This document shows positions 11,158-21,213 of a stretch of DNA of 64,000 nucleotides, one piece after another. Below the pieces are notes generated by a model, which made no database searches, was not told the origin of the DNA, and saw only the letters and a program-made list of their open reading frames with translations. Origin of the DNA: Amoebophrya sp. A120 (Eukaryota; Sar; Dinophyceae; Syndiniales; Amoebophryaceae); NCBI GenBank assembly GCA_905178155.1, contig CAJINV010000002.1, forward strand, positions 8,513,224 through 8,577,223, written 5' to 3'. The position numbers and the translations under genes were made by a program. Position 1 is the stretch's first letter; each line of letters opens with the position of its first letter.

Positions 11158-12387
11158 CTACCTGTACGTCTGCAAAGAAATGATGAAAACGAAAACCGAA
11201 TTATGTACAACTATGCAAATCAAGCCACAGCCCGCGAGAAGAAGTCTGTGCTCCACCAAACTCCACCAACAAGTTCTCCAGCCTACCATCTCCCTGGTCG
11301 GGTTTCTTTGGAATTTTTCAAAATTCCGGTTCCACTCCGTGACCATCTTCTGTAATTTCAGTGCCGGCCCGACAATCAAGTCGCCGCCCACCTGCTTGAG
11401 CTCGTGGAACTGCTCCAACGGATTCGACCGCAGCATCGGCGGCTTCAGATCCTCCACCTCCGTCGGCACCGCGTCCTCGAACTGCGCAAAAAATTTTCCG
11501 TACTTGTCCTGCGCGCCGTTCACCATCGAACTCGACAGCGCCGGCCCGCCGGCGGCCAGGCCCATGGCCAGCTGCGCGTTTTTCGAGTTTGGGTCCCCCA
11601 GCATCTCCTTCGTGCTGTCCCAACTGCTGAAGCCATTGGCAACTTCCTTCAGGTCCTCCAGCTCCTGATCGTGGTCCGTGAGGCCGAGGTCCTCCATCTC
11701 CTCCTGCACATGCTCGTTTTCCGCAACCGCGGTGCCCACGGCCGACGCCGTGCCGATGACCGCTTGGCCCGGGGCGGAGTTTCCCACATCTGCGGCGGCC
11801 GCCCGAAAATTATCCTCGTTGTTGTACACCCAACTGTCGATGTCATGGGCCGAGTTCTTGATGGTGCCCTCGGGATCCTTGGCCAAATTCGTGCCCGCGG
11901 TCTCCACGTAGTTTGCCGTGTCCTCGAAGGGCTTCGCGATGGTCTTGGCCGCGGTAGTGCCCGCCTTTTCCAGGTCTCTGCCGGCGGTGTCGAGGAGTTC
12001 CCCGCCCTTGTCGACAACCTGGATGATGGTCTTGCCCGCGGTGGCGCCCGCCTTTTCCAGGTCTCTGCCGGCGTTGTCGAGAAGCTCCCCGCCCTTGTCG
12101 ACAATTTTCTGGGGGTCCAGGTCGACGTTGGACACATCGGCGAAGGCGGTTTTGAACCGGAATATTCCGCTCGTCTGGTCGTGGAGATTGCTTGGTGTAA
12201 GTGCTGTGCCGTGCTGCTGCTGATCGTTCTCGTTGTTCGCGGGAAAAGCGATGTGAGGGTGATGCTTTTGTGGTGCCCGGCTGTCAAACAACGAACTGAG
12301 AAGCTGCTCGGCCACAGACATGCGTGGTACAATTCCCGTCATGTTGAGACAATGTTCCGTATGACGCAAGAAAACTGGAATCTTCAA
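11158..12387 (-). CDS. Unknown amphipathic-helix repeat protein
   Basis: The ORF is 409 codons. The central part holds two copies of a 29-residue unit, beginning KGGELLDNAGRDLEKAG and KGGELLDTAGRDLEKAG. Further degenerate helical segments follow (FEDTANYVETAGTNLAK, HDIDSWVYNNEDNFRAAAAD). The pattern resembles amphipathic helical repeats of the apolipoprotein or LEA type, but that is only a compositional likeness. The final 40 residues (after PTREM) are hydrophobic and Trp/Cys-rich and probably represent intron or UTR read-through. The true start may be MTGIVPRMSVAEQ or MSVAEQ. The DNA lies directly upstream of the 8894-11047 ORF, with which it shares the motif; the two may form one gene. No known function. 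Confidence 0.5.
   Translation of the reverse strand: MKIPVFLRHTEHCLNMTGIVPRMSVAEQLLSSLFDSRAPQKHHPHIAFPANNENDQQQHGTALTPSNLHDQTSGIFRFKTAFADVSNVDLDPQKIVDKGGELLDNAGRDLEKAGATAGKTIIQVVDKGGELLDTAGRDLEKAGTTAAKTIAKPFEDTANYVETAGTNLAKDPEGTIKNSAHDIDSWVYNNEDNFRAAAADVGNSAPGQAVIGTASAVGTAVAENEHVQEEMEDLGLTDHDQELEDLKEVANGFSSWDSTKEMLGDPNSKNAQLAMGLAAGGPALSSSMVNGAQDKYGKFFAQFEDAVPTEVEDLKPPMLRSNPLEQFHELKQVGGDLIVGPALKLQKMVTEWNRNFEKFQRNPTREMVGWRTCWWSLVEHRLLLAGCGLICIVVHNSVFVFIISLQTYR
11940..12113 (-). repeat. Two-copy 87-bp tandem repeat inside the coding region
   Basis: Two adjacent 87-bp units encode 29-residue helical repeats. The copies differ at a handful of bases, so the duplication is either recent or held by selection for the helical pattern. 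The frame is preserved. Confidence 0.8.
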
Positions 12388-13266
12388 GGTCGGTGATATC
12401 GTTCTTCAAATGTAAAAGGAAATGAGGTGCGTCCCTTCAAACAAAAGCAGCATGACACGTGATCATTCTGATGCTCATCGAGCGTCGCAGCGCAAGAGCC
12501 TGCAAACTGAAGGCAGGATAAGTGGTCTACAAAGTACAAACCACGCACGATCGAACCACTACGATGACGATAAAGGTACGGCCTCCGGCCGTTCCTAATT
12601 TTATTTTCTCACGCTCAACATCGTCAATGTGGTGGCAGATGAAATTTGTTAAGGTGGATAAATCTTTTATCGATCCACCTGATCATCTCGCCGGCTCTGC
12701 GAATGGTGGAATTGCAAGCGAAAGATTTCTTGAAGACGAATTTTCATGCGAAAAACGAAAGACGAAAAGCACGAAGATGTCGATATATGCATGATCTATG
12801 TTGTTGTTGATGTTATACGAATATTACGATTATCTTCGACGACGTCTTCGTCTGAAAGTCAGTGGCCTGCTAGCAGCTTCGCGATGTTTCCGTTTGAACA
12901 CTCGCACTTCCACTGCCCTCCAGAAAGTAGAAACATGACGGTCAAGGGACTGATACTGAAGATGTCTAACTTTTCAAAACGTTACCACTGGAACAAGGAG
13001 ATAGATGCACTACACTCATCACTTGTTGTGTCGTCACTATCATCTTCATCATCTGCTTCTGCGCCCAGGGCAACGCTGCTGCTGCAGCAGATGGAGATGC
13101 CTATGTACTACCAGATGGGCAGACCTTCCGTGGCGTAAGTACCGCTTACTTGTTTCCAAAAACGCTTCTGTTTTGGCCTAGGCCTTCCCCGACAGGAAAT
13201 TACTGTGGTGACGCGACCAATGGGCGTCACGGACTACTGCCGTCATCATGTCTTTGTTGCTTGATG
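12388..13266. other. Intergenic region, no gene recognised
   Basis: Short ORFs occur on both strands without domain signal. A single GCATGACAC near 12449 resembles the TIR-element motif, but I found no inverted termini around it. Confidence 0.45.
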
Positions 13267-14556
13267 TCAAAGCTTCGACTTTGAGGCGCCATGTCCTCCG
13301 GATTCTAGTTTGTCTTTCCTCTTCAAAGTCGACAGGTAGTACTGCAAGGCCTCCACGGTCTCCGGCTGCGTCAGAAACTTCCAATTCGAAGCAACGTGGG
13401 TCTCGAACTCTTTTTGCCACTTTTCCAGAAACGGCTGGCAGAGATGCCTCTTCGTTTGGGCCCACGCTCGATTCTGCGTATTGAGAAAAGCTTGCGGTGG
13501 ATGGTTCTCCGGGCTCGCACTGCTTTTCGTTGAGTTGTTTTTGTGCATCAGTGCGATGAAATCTGCAAAGAATGGGGAAGGCACGGATGTACTCCGGGCA
13601 GCGCTTGCGCTGCCGGGAGACCGCATCAGAGCATCGATCGCTTGGGAGACATTTCTTACTCTTTCCGCAGCATGGTCCATACCATTCGTCCCAGCGTCTC
13701 CTTGTCCCTTAATCGTCGAAGAACCTAAACGATCTTCTTCCTCATCCAAAACGAGCTGCACTAGACCGTCGTACGAACGACCCGCCTCTCTGTCTCCAAT
13801 AATTTCTGCTCCCGTCACCATCTTCCCGCTCAGCAGCATTTCCTTCGCCACCGTTTTGTCCGCCAACCGCTGTTCCAGCAGTTCGCCCCAGGCGCACGGC
13901 ACCGGGAGTCCGACGGCGATTTCGGGTAGTCCGACCGCCGCATGCTTTGCCGTCATGATCCGGATGTCGCAGGATAAGATCAACACCGTGCCGGCGCCGG
14001 GGCAGAAGCCATTGATCAACGCGATGGTGAGGATCGGGAAGGTGTAGATGAGCTGGAGGGTTCGAGACAAAATATTCTGCGATTCGCGGCACTTCTGGAA
14101 GTCCTTCGAAGCGATTTGCGCTGCCATTTCCTTTAAATCGCCGCCAGCAGTGAAGGTCTTTTTGGATTTTAAACCGGATCGGAGAAAGCAGGCGACGATG
14201 TTTTTGCTTTTTTCCTGTTCATCCAGCACCGCTTGAAAGGCGGTGTGGAGCTGCTGCCAAAGTGAATCATCCAACAGGTTCACGGGCTCTTTCGCGAGAG
14301 TGATGACTGCGATCTTTTTTGTAGTCGGTGCGGAAAGAAAAATACGACCATCTTCGATTATATCACCTCGATTGGCTCCTGCAAGCATAGAAGCTGACCT
14401 CCCGGCAGCAACAGCAACGGACCGACCGAAGTCGACAAGAAAATCCAGAATCTCTAGGCGAACATGAGGACAGGCATGACCACGCAGACGGGACATCTTG
14501 ATTGCTAAGAGCTCCTCCCGCTCCGACTGTTGCACGAAAATGAAGTTGAAGATCAA
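13267..14556 (-). CDS. Crotonase-fold enoyl-CoA isomerase/hydratase, ECI1-like
   Basis: This is probably a delta3,delta2-enoyl-CoA isomerase of fatty-acid beta-oxidation. The crotonase domain runs from about residue 80 to 260. AVITLAKEPVNLLDDSLW is the first strand and the NxL turn. FTAGGDLKEM (135-144) forms the first oxyanion-hole segment. GFCPGAGTVLILSCDIRIM (183-201) is the second and closely resembles the GxCPAGG...CDYRIM pattern of mitochondrial ECI1. GLPEIAVGLPVP (209-220) places Glu212 where ECI1 has its catalytic Glu. Hydratases carry a second catalytic Glu in the oxyanion helix; here that region reads ProGlyAlaGly, which favours isomerase. The C-terminal 150 residues are an unusual Ser-rich extension. 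Met21 (MSRLRGHACPH) is an alternative start. The N-terminus could be an organelle-targeting sequence, but this is not certain. Confidence 0.82.
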   Translation of the reverse strand: MIFNFIFVQQSEREELLAIKMSRLRGHACPHVRLEILDFLVDFGRSVAVAAGRSASMLAGANRGDIIEDGRIFLSAPTTKKIAVITLAKEPVNLLDDSLWQQLHTAFQAVLDEQEKSKNIVACFLRSGLKSKKTFTAGGDLKEMAAQIASKDFQKCRESQNILSRTLQLIYTFPILTIALINGFCPGAGTVLILSCDIRIMTAKHAAVGLPEIAVGLPVPCAWGELLEQRLADKTVAKEMLLSGKMVTGAEIIGDREAGRSYDGLVQLVLDEEEDRLGSSTIKGQGDAGTNGMDHAAERVRNVSQAIDALMRSPGSASAARSTSVPSPFFADFIALMHKNNSTKSSASPENHPPQAFLNTQNRAWAQTKRHLCQPFLEKWQKEFETHVASNWKFLTQPETVEALQYYLSTLKRKDKLESGGHGASKSKL

Positions 14557-15381
14557 ACGAGTCGGGCCACAGGTTTACGGAATTCTTCTTCGCACAGCAA
14601 TTTCCATCTTCGCGTCCCGCTGTACCCATACACGATGACGGTGCTGGCGCTGCGCCCTTTGGCGGACTGCTGCGCGCTACTCCCTCCTCCACCCCAAAGA
14701 AGACCAGGCACCCAGATTAAGGGTATGGTGGATAGAGCGATCTTCACTCAATTACATAAAGAGGGTCGCTCCGGACACTGTCAATCTGACTGACACTGAG
14801 CATCTGGATGACTTTCTGCTTGCCAGACTTCTCACTCCACACCGTCGAAAAAAGACGGAAGTTTGCTCTACTTCAATGCCTGGCAATCTTCTTACCTCCT
14901 CCACCTCCTGACATCCTTAAATCTATTTCATCGACACATCAAAAAAACAAGAAAAACAAAGGTAAGCAAGAACATCATCGTCCCTTGCTCTCGCATCGAA
15001 TTCGACATCGGGAAAACATCTTCTTCTTCATCTATGCTACTGGGGCTTTCAAACTATAAATATTCGAAGAGCACAAGGGCTCTGTGAAACCGACAACTAG
15101 GATGTGGATTCTGAGCCTGTTATCATAGGGATACATGATTACGTAAACAACTCCTACGAACATAGCTATTCAACATTTGCCAGCTGTTCATCAAGAATCA
15201 ATAGATCATCTTCATCAACAACATCTTCGTAGCTAGCAAACACGGCGCATCGTCTAATCGTGTCGATCGCACAAACGTAGTACGGTACAGAGGTGGAAAA
15301 CAAGAACAGAATTTACACCCATCCAACCTTAAATAAAGTTACACTCCTATCGACAACTTGCTCTTAACCGTTGTGGCTCTA
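14557..15381. other. Intergenic region, no gene recognised
   Basis: Only short ORFs are present. There is a CT-rich and A-rich composition around 14880-14960, but no feature I can support. Confidence 0.5.
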
Positions 15382-15831
15382 TTAATGTGCTCCTCCACCC
15401 CGAAAAAACCTTCCCGCTGCCGCCTGCAGTGTGGACCTTCTCGATGTTTTTCCTCCCACGTGTTCATCCCACGCATTCTCGAGCTGCGCCCTTTGTTTCG
15501 CTGCCTCCTGTTTGCGCCTCTGCGTCTCTCGCTTCTTTTCCTTCTCCTCTTCGCGTTCCTTCTGCTGTGCGGCTTCTTCAGCCTGCTCGATTTTTCTGCG
15601 GAGTTCCTCCGCTTTTTGTCGATCGTGCTGCTCTAGTCCGGCATGGAGCTCCTTGACGATTTCCTTAGCTCTGTCGAAGTCGTCGGCCTTGATAGCGTCC
15701 TTCCATTGTTTCCCGAGATCTTCCTTTTTTCGCTGCCACTCCTCATCCTGGTACGTGAGTCCTCTACCTGAAAGAATTACGTACAAATTATATACACGAA
15801 GAGCAGCGAATGCGAATATCGCGAACAACAA
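15382..15831 (-). CDS. Small coiled-coil protein, unknown function
   Basis: The ORF is 149 codons. From about residue 25 it is strongly charged and heptad-like (DEEWQRKKEDLGKQWKDAIK, then EELRRKIEQAEEAAQQKERE), predicting a long coiled coil that ends in a basic, glycine-rich tail. The first 22 residues (MLFAIFAFAALRVYNLYVIL) are hydrophobic and could be a membrane anchor. However, TTTCAG immediately before the GRGLTYQDEE codons is a good 3' splice site, so the hydrophobic part may be intron and the true first exon may lie upstream on the minus strand. No family recognised. Confidence 0.5.
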   Translation of the reverse strand: MLFAIFAFAALRVYNLYVILSGRGLTYQDEEWQRKKEDLGKQWKDAIKADDFDRAKEIVKELHAGLEQHDRQKAEELRRKIEQAEEAAQQKEREEEKEKKRETQRRKQEAAKQRAQLENAWDEHVGGKTSRRSTLQAAAGRFFRGGGAH

Positions 15832-16189
15832 CTGCTTGCAAATTCCTTCGTCTTTTTTACAAAGCAGTCTTTTTTATCAATTCAAAGTAAGAAAGAGGAA
15901 GAGCATTTGCCAAAAAATATTCCAGCATAAGAACAGAAAAATTCAAGTAGGCCAATTTCCCAACAAACACTAATTGCTATATTTGCATTGAAAAAAAAAA
16001 GTCCACATCTCGATCCGAGGCAGCACTGTGACAACATGTCGCAAGCCACACCGAACACGACGAAACACCGGACGCGCCGCCCTGTCGCGGCCCCTTCCCC
16101 GCGTCGCTGCCCCCCTGGGTTCCGAGATCCGCACTGCTACCGGAGAAGAAGAAACACCACATCCCTGGCCCGGAAATAGTAGCGCGTAG
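15832..16189. other. Intergenic region, no gene recognised
   Basis: AT-rich DNA gives way to GC-rich DNA near 16010. No gene signal. Confidence 0.45.
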
Positions 16190-16790
16190 GTGCGAACACA
16201 CCGGAAACGGTCCCGGGCGAGGGAGACGGCTGTGAGCAGGTTGCAACAACCCTCGCCGTGTGGCGAAGCGGCACTCCGAGATTTTTTTTGCGTGGCTCAT
16301 GCGCCGGCGGGGCGCGCGGCTCGGCTGGCGCCCCCCTGGGCCGGCGGCCCAGAGCGGCGCCGGCGCGGCTGGCCCGGCAAGGTGGCGGCCAGGCCGGGCC
16401 ACTAATGACCACTAGCAAAAACGGCCCCGCGCCACTAATTGCCATGCCGGGGGGCGCGCCACTAATTACCTTGCGAGCCACTACCGGGTCGCGACCGGTA
16501 GTTAGTGGCGTGTAGTGGCAGCGCCATTGCGCGCCACTGCGTCCCTTATTTACCTTACGAGCCACTCCGTGCGCTAATTGCGCACGCAGCCGCCCGGCGC
16601 CACTATTTTTCGGTCGGCGGTCCCACCCTGCACCCCCGTGCGACCGCAGCACCGGCGGGCCGCCGCGGGGCTGGCTGAAAAAAAAACGCGCGCCCTCCGG
16701 GCGCGCGGTCCGGCGGGGTGGGCCCCGCCCCGCGTGGCGCGCTGCGTCGCGCCTCGATTTGCGTCATCGCTCTGCCCCCTCAAATGAGAA
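16190..16790. repeat. GC-rich block with direct and inverted GCCACTA repeats
   Basis: The composition is sharply more GC-rich than its surroundings. GCCACTA occurs at 16398, 16431, 16458, 16477 and 16599. Its complement TAGTGGC occurs at 16503 and 16513. A near-palindrome spans 16477-16509. A perfect 9-bp stem (CGCGCGCCC, loop TCC) lies at 16687-16707 directly after an A-run. No coding signal stands out. It may be a dispersed repeat or a fragment of a mobile element; its edges do not show the 5-bp duplication seen in the TIR elements. Confidence 0.65.
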
Positions 16791-17420
16791 GCGGCCGACC
16801 ATAGTACTTACAACGAAAAAGCTCCCGAGCTCTTTGCCCTTTTTCCAGTCCGCCCTTCTTCATTCGGGGATGGACAATGCTCAGCCTGTCCATATATTGC
16901 GACCGATAGCCGCTGCGGCGACACAGGGCGCGCGCTGCACGGACGGCCCGGCCATTGCTGCTTCGTCACGGGAGGCCGTTGGTCGCCAGCTTTCCACACC
17001 GACGCGCGCCACCCCTGCTGCGAATTCACTTTTTCATTCTTGAAGGCAATTATAGCAATTTGTGGTTGTTGGGAATTGGCCCACATGAAAAAATCAAGTC
17101 CGATGAACAGGAAAAAAAAAAGTCAGGAAAGCTGGCAAACACCGATGGATTATCAACATGAGCTGGTGGACTTCTGTTCTAGCGAGGAACAAGGATCATG
17201 GGAGACGAGATGATGGATCGCGTCCTTGTACACCATATACAAAGGCAGTAGGAGTCAGTTGTGGCTTGTTCGCTGATCATATCGCTTTGTCAAAGTTGCG
17301 CTTTTTCGAAACAATACCAGCAATAGCACGATCTTCAAGAAGGACAACATGCACCAGCCGGTCGTTGCAAGTGTCATAAGTCGAACGCGGCCTCGAAAAG
17401 GAAAGTTCTGCTGGTTCTTG
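16791..17420. other. Intergenic region downstream of DNA ligase gene
   Basis: No gene recognised. It is probably the 3' flank of the ligase gene, merging into the GC-rich repeat block. Confidence 0.45.
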
Positions 17421-20400
17421 TTACAAAAAATCGTCGTCCCCCGCGACATCGGCAGTGCCTCCACTGGAAATGACAGCCTGCTGGTCGTACATCTGCTTGA
17501 TCTGCTCGTTCGTCGTCGCATCCTCGGGATTTTTGTCGTCCCGAATCCGGATAAACCGCGGAAACCGCAGCGCGATGCCCTTGTCCGGGTGCGCCATGCC
17601 GGTTGCGGCACAATGGACAGGGGAGATAGACAAGTCGGCGGCTTTGACTTCCCAGACCTAGTGTGCGTGTTTGATTTTGGCCCAATCTGCATCGATCTGT
17701 ACCTCAAAATACAATACACAATCACTCGAATTCGCTGGTGGACTTCACTTCTGTTCAAAAGTCGTTCAACATTGCAATTCATTGATGCACATGCAGAAGA
17801 TATACGACATCATCCCAATGACAGACAACCTAGAGGGCAGAATCACCTGACATATCTCGAGCCACACATCGGGCTTGATCGCTGGCGTGTCGTTCCATAA
17901 AACGTTGCCGTCCGGGCGATCGGTGCGAGTTTTGTCCTTGAAGAATTGGTGGTGCTGCTTCAAGTCCTCGTCGGAATACCTATGGTATAGGTATGAGTTT
18001 GTCATGCATAAACAGCTAAGTTCTGAAGTTCATCATGCTAGAGTGCTGCCTATTCAAATTAGAAATCGCTCTCTTACCCCGTCCCCGCCTTGCAGAGCGT
18101 CTGGAATTCGTCGTTATCCGGGTTGTAGCAGGCGAGCAGGTAACTGCCGAACACCCCCGTACGCTTGCCGGTCCCAAACCAGGCACCTGATCATGCACGA
18201 TGTACGAAGTGAAAGTGTAACACCTGACAGCTGCTGCTGCGTATCACCTCCAACCCACGGCATAATTTAGCAAAATGTGAACTACTACTGTCTACTCTGT
18301 CGACCACGTGAACAACATGCTGGCGAAGTCAACGTGCAATAACTCTATCAATACCGATCGGCACCACGTCGACGCTGTCGCTCATGCCCTGCATGTAGTC
18401 TTTTTTTAGTTTGAGCCAGTTCAGCGAGCGTTTCGACGGTTCGTACGTGGCGTTGTCGTCCAATGTTTTTAGCATCAAGCCCTCGCATATGGAAGCGTCA
18501 GGATTGAAATCGTCAAAGTTGAATATAATTTCTCATGCATAAATGGCAAGGCATGAAATGTCTCTCTTGCAGAGATGGCAAGTGAGGCCGACTGTAAGCC
18601 TGTTTTGGGTCTGCGATAGAGCTGCTAAACTAGCATGACAAAAGACGCCTTCTGCCCCTAAACAGCATGACAAACTGGCTTTACTAGACGGCGCCGAAAT
18701 TTGTCACGCACCGCTTGGAAATTGGGTTTCCAACTCACTGGTATCGATTTTATGCATTACAAGTTATTTCAACTTTGTCGATTTCAATCCTGACACGCCC
18801 ATATCGCACGACGCGTTGATCGCTTCGTTCAGGTACTGCTGAATGGGTTCCTCCTCCAGATCCATGTCCTTCCCCTCCGCGAAGTGCAGTTTGCCCTCCT
18901 CCTTCTTCAGCACCGTGTTACTCACGAGCTTGTCGCGCCGCTCCCGTAGCGTTTTCCCGGTCCAGGGCCGTCCGTTCAGGAAGATCAGGTCGAAGGCGAA
19001 CAGGCAAACTTGGACCTTGATTTCCTCCACTTTCACGTTCTTCTTCGACCGGGTGGAGAGTTTTTGAAACGGCTGGATCGTCTTCGTTGCCGGTTCGTAC
19101 GCGACGATCTGGGTTCGTGGAGGTTGTACTAGTGTTTTTGTAAGACGCCAGCTCTTTACGTGCCTACTTTTACATGAGCGAGTTGGCATTAATGTCATTT
19201 GTGCACCCAACCTTCTTGAGGAAGCTACTTCTTCATTATCTTCAAAAAAAACCTACCTCAGCGTCCACGATTAGACTTGTCACGTTCTCCGTCATGTTTG
19301 CCTTCACGATTTCCAGCACATCGGGGTACTTCTGGGTCATGTTCTCGCTGTTCCGGGAATAGATCCGGTACTCAATTTTTCCACTTTTTGTTTTGTACAC
19401 GTGTACCTGTGCCCTTTCGCCGTCGTATTTAAACTCGGCGGTAAACTTCGTGCCCGCGAGCCGCTCCATCACTTCTGAGATCCCTTTCGACGGCTTGGCC
19501 AACATCGGTTTCAGCGGTATCCCCGGCGTGATCTTGCAGACCTTGCCGAGTTTTTCCGGCGTGATCGAGATTTCTCTTTCTTCTTCCAACCCGGTTGTCT
19601 CGTTTTTCACCTTCACCTTTTCCTTCTCCAAAAGTGCTTTCGTGATTCTTTCGTAGTTCGGCATTTCGCAGTAGGCTTTCTTCACCGCGAGCTCCATTTT
19701 CTGCAACTTCACGTCCAGCTCCTCGCTCGTGCCAAAAGCCGCTTTTCCGATTTCCTGTTTATCACAGCACTCCGCGAAAACGACGGCGTGCGCGAGGGAA
19801 GTGAGAATCGTTGCGGTGTTGATCCCCACGCGCAGCTTGGCTTGGAAGGATCGCACCAAGTACTTCACTTCGTCGCGCTGCGTAGCGGCAATCAGCTTCT
19901 GCATCGTTTCTTGCTTCGTCTTCTGGCTGTTCTTCCCTTCCACCTTCGCGATCTTGTCCCGGATCTCGGTGAAAACCTAAAAAAATGCGAGAAATGGAAC
20001 GGAGTCATGTTGATGCTTGTTGGTCTCATCGTCTAATCATACCGTTACCGGTAAGCGAGATATATTCAAATCGCGCGGAAATATGTGAAAAGTACTTGGA
20101 CTTGCAAAGCGAAGCAATTGCAATGCATCGCAACACAAGCTTCTCATTTACTGTCATCTCTACCTTGGTGATCGTCAGCCTCGCCGGCGTCATGATTTGC
20201 CTCGTTTTCATCTTCAAAATCAGAGCCGCTTCTCCGACGTCCTGCGCCTCCGACCGCGTAATCAGATCCTGGATGGCCTGCGGTGAGGACGAGAACGCGG
20301 TCGATACGGCTTTGAAGACCAATGCGTCGCCCACCCCGACTTCCACATTTTCGTAGTCCGCCGCGACTTTGGAAAGCAGAAAGTAGCAGGCGGAAATCAG

Positions 20401-21213
20401 TTCTTCGGGCTTTTTGAGCATGATCGTCCTGAACAGGTTGGTTAAGACGACGATTTTCATTTTGTTACTCCCCTTGCCACTCCCTATCATCTCCTCGATC
20501 ATTGTCAAGCCGTCGGTGATCAGCTGAAAAGGCAGCGGCTTACCCTTCTCGTAGCTACACGTCGCCGGGTGGTAATTCGTCGAGTTCAGCTTCTTCTGTG
20601 CGTCCTTATTCCCGCTGCGGAAGTTCTCCGCCGTGCCCTCACCCGTGCTGGTGTTCCAGTAGGAAAGCGGTCCGGTGGCGGTGGTTGTCGAGGTTGAAGC
20701 GCCGGCGGCCGCGGGCTGCTTCACGGACTTTCCGGGAGGTATTGCTGGTGCCTTAGAGGAGGAAGAAGAGGAGCCTTTCAATTGTTCCTCTCGCTCCTTC
20801 TGCATCATTTCCATCACAGTGCCCGCGTTCCACTTAGCTTTTGACGGCCCGCCACTAGCGGCTGCGCTAGTGCTGCTGGACGATGCGGCCGCGGAATTTC
20901 CGACGAGAGGCATCGCGGAGGGTGCTGATGTTACGCCGCTGTCTGCCATAATCACGTCCTTGTCATCTGGTTTTCCCGTAGTTTTCTCGCTTTCCGCTGC
21001 GGGTGCTGGCGCAGGTGCGGCGCCGACATCCTCTGGCGGCAGCAGCTTCTCTGGAGAGGCGAGTTTCTCCGGGAGCTTCTGCTTCTTCGCAGCGCTCGTG
21101 CCATCCGGGTCTTCGACTGTCGCCTCCTCCAGCGGTCGCTTGAGACTCGTGTTTACGTTGTCAGGAACCGCGACCATCGTGTCAGTTGTGACAAGAACAG
21201 TGTGAAAGTTCAA
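17421..21213 (-). CDS. LIG1: ATP-dependent DNA ligase I
   Basis: It seals nicks in DNA (Okazaki fragments, excision repair) through a lysyl-AMP intermediate. Seven exons (21213-20164, 19976-19257, 19108-18804, 18483-18355, 18186-18078, 17979-17845, 17657-17421) give 894 residues, close to the usual eukaryotic length. A disordered N-terminus with a basic AAKKQK nuclear signal precedes the DNA-binding domain (residues about 210-500). Motif I is [11 protein letters not shown], with the adenylated Lys near residue 532. [42 protein letters not shown] and WLKLKKDY follow in order. The OB-domain has [18 protein letters not shown] and the C-terminal motif [14 protein letters not shown]. Five introns are GT-AG. 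The one between exons 3 and 4 is a TIR element without GT-AG ends. Met13 is an alternative start. Confidence 0.96.
18489..18803. mobile_element. TIR element acting as a LIG1 intron, TSD TCGCA
   Basis: The element is 315 bp. The left end starts TATGGAAGCGTCAGGATTG and the right end is the complement of TATGGGCGTGTCAGGATTG; similarity continues for about 36 bp. TCGCA flanks it at 18484-18488 and 18804-18808. Excision with one TCGCA gives ...[14 protein letters not shown]..., the expected ligase motif. GCATGACAAA occurs at 18633 and 18665. Confidence 0.92.

Noticed and set aside
11404-12396. 330-codon plus-strand ORF
   Set aside because: It is the antisense shadow of the helical-repeat protein on the minus strand.
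15960-17060. GC-rich block as a member of the TIR family
   Set aside because: I found no matching inverted ends with an exact 5-bp duplication around it.
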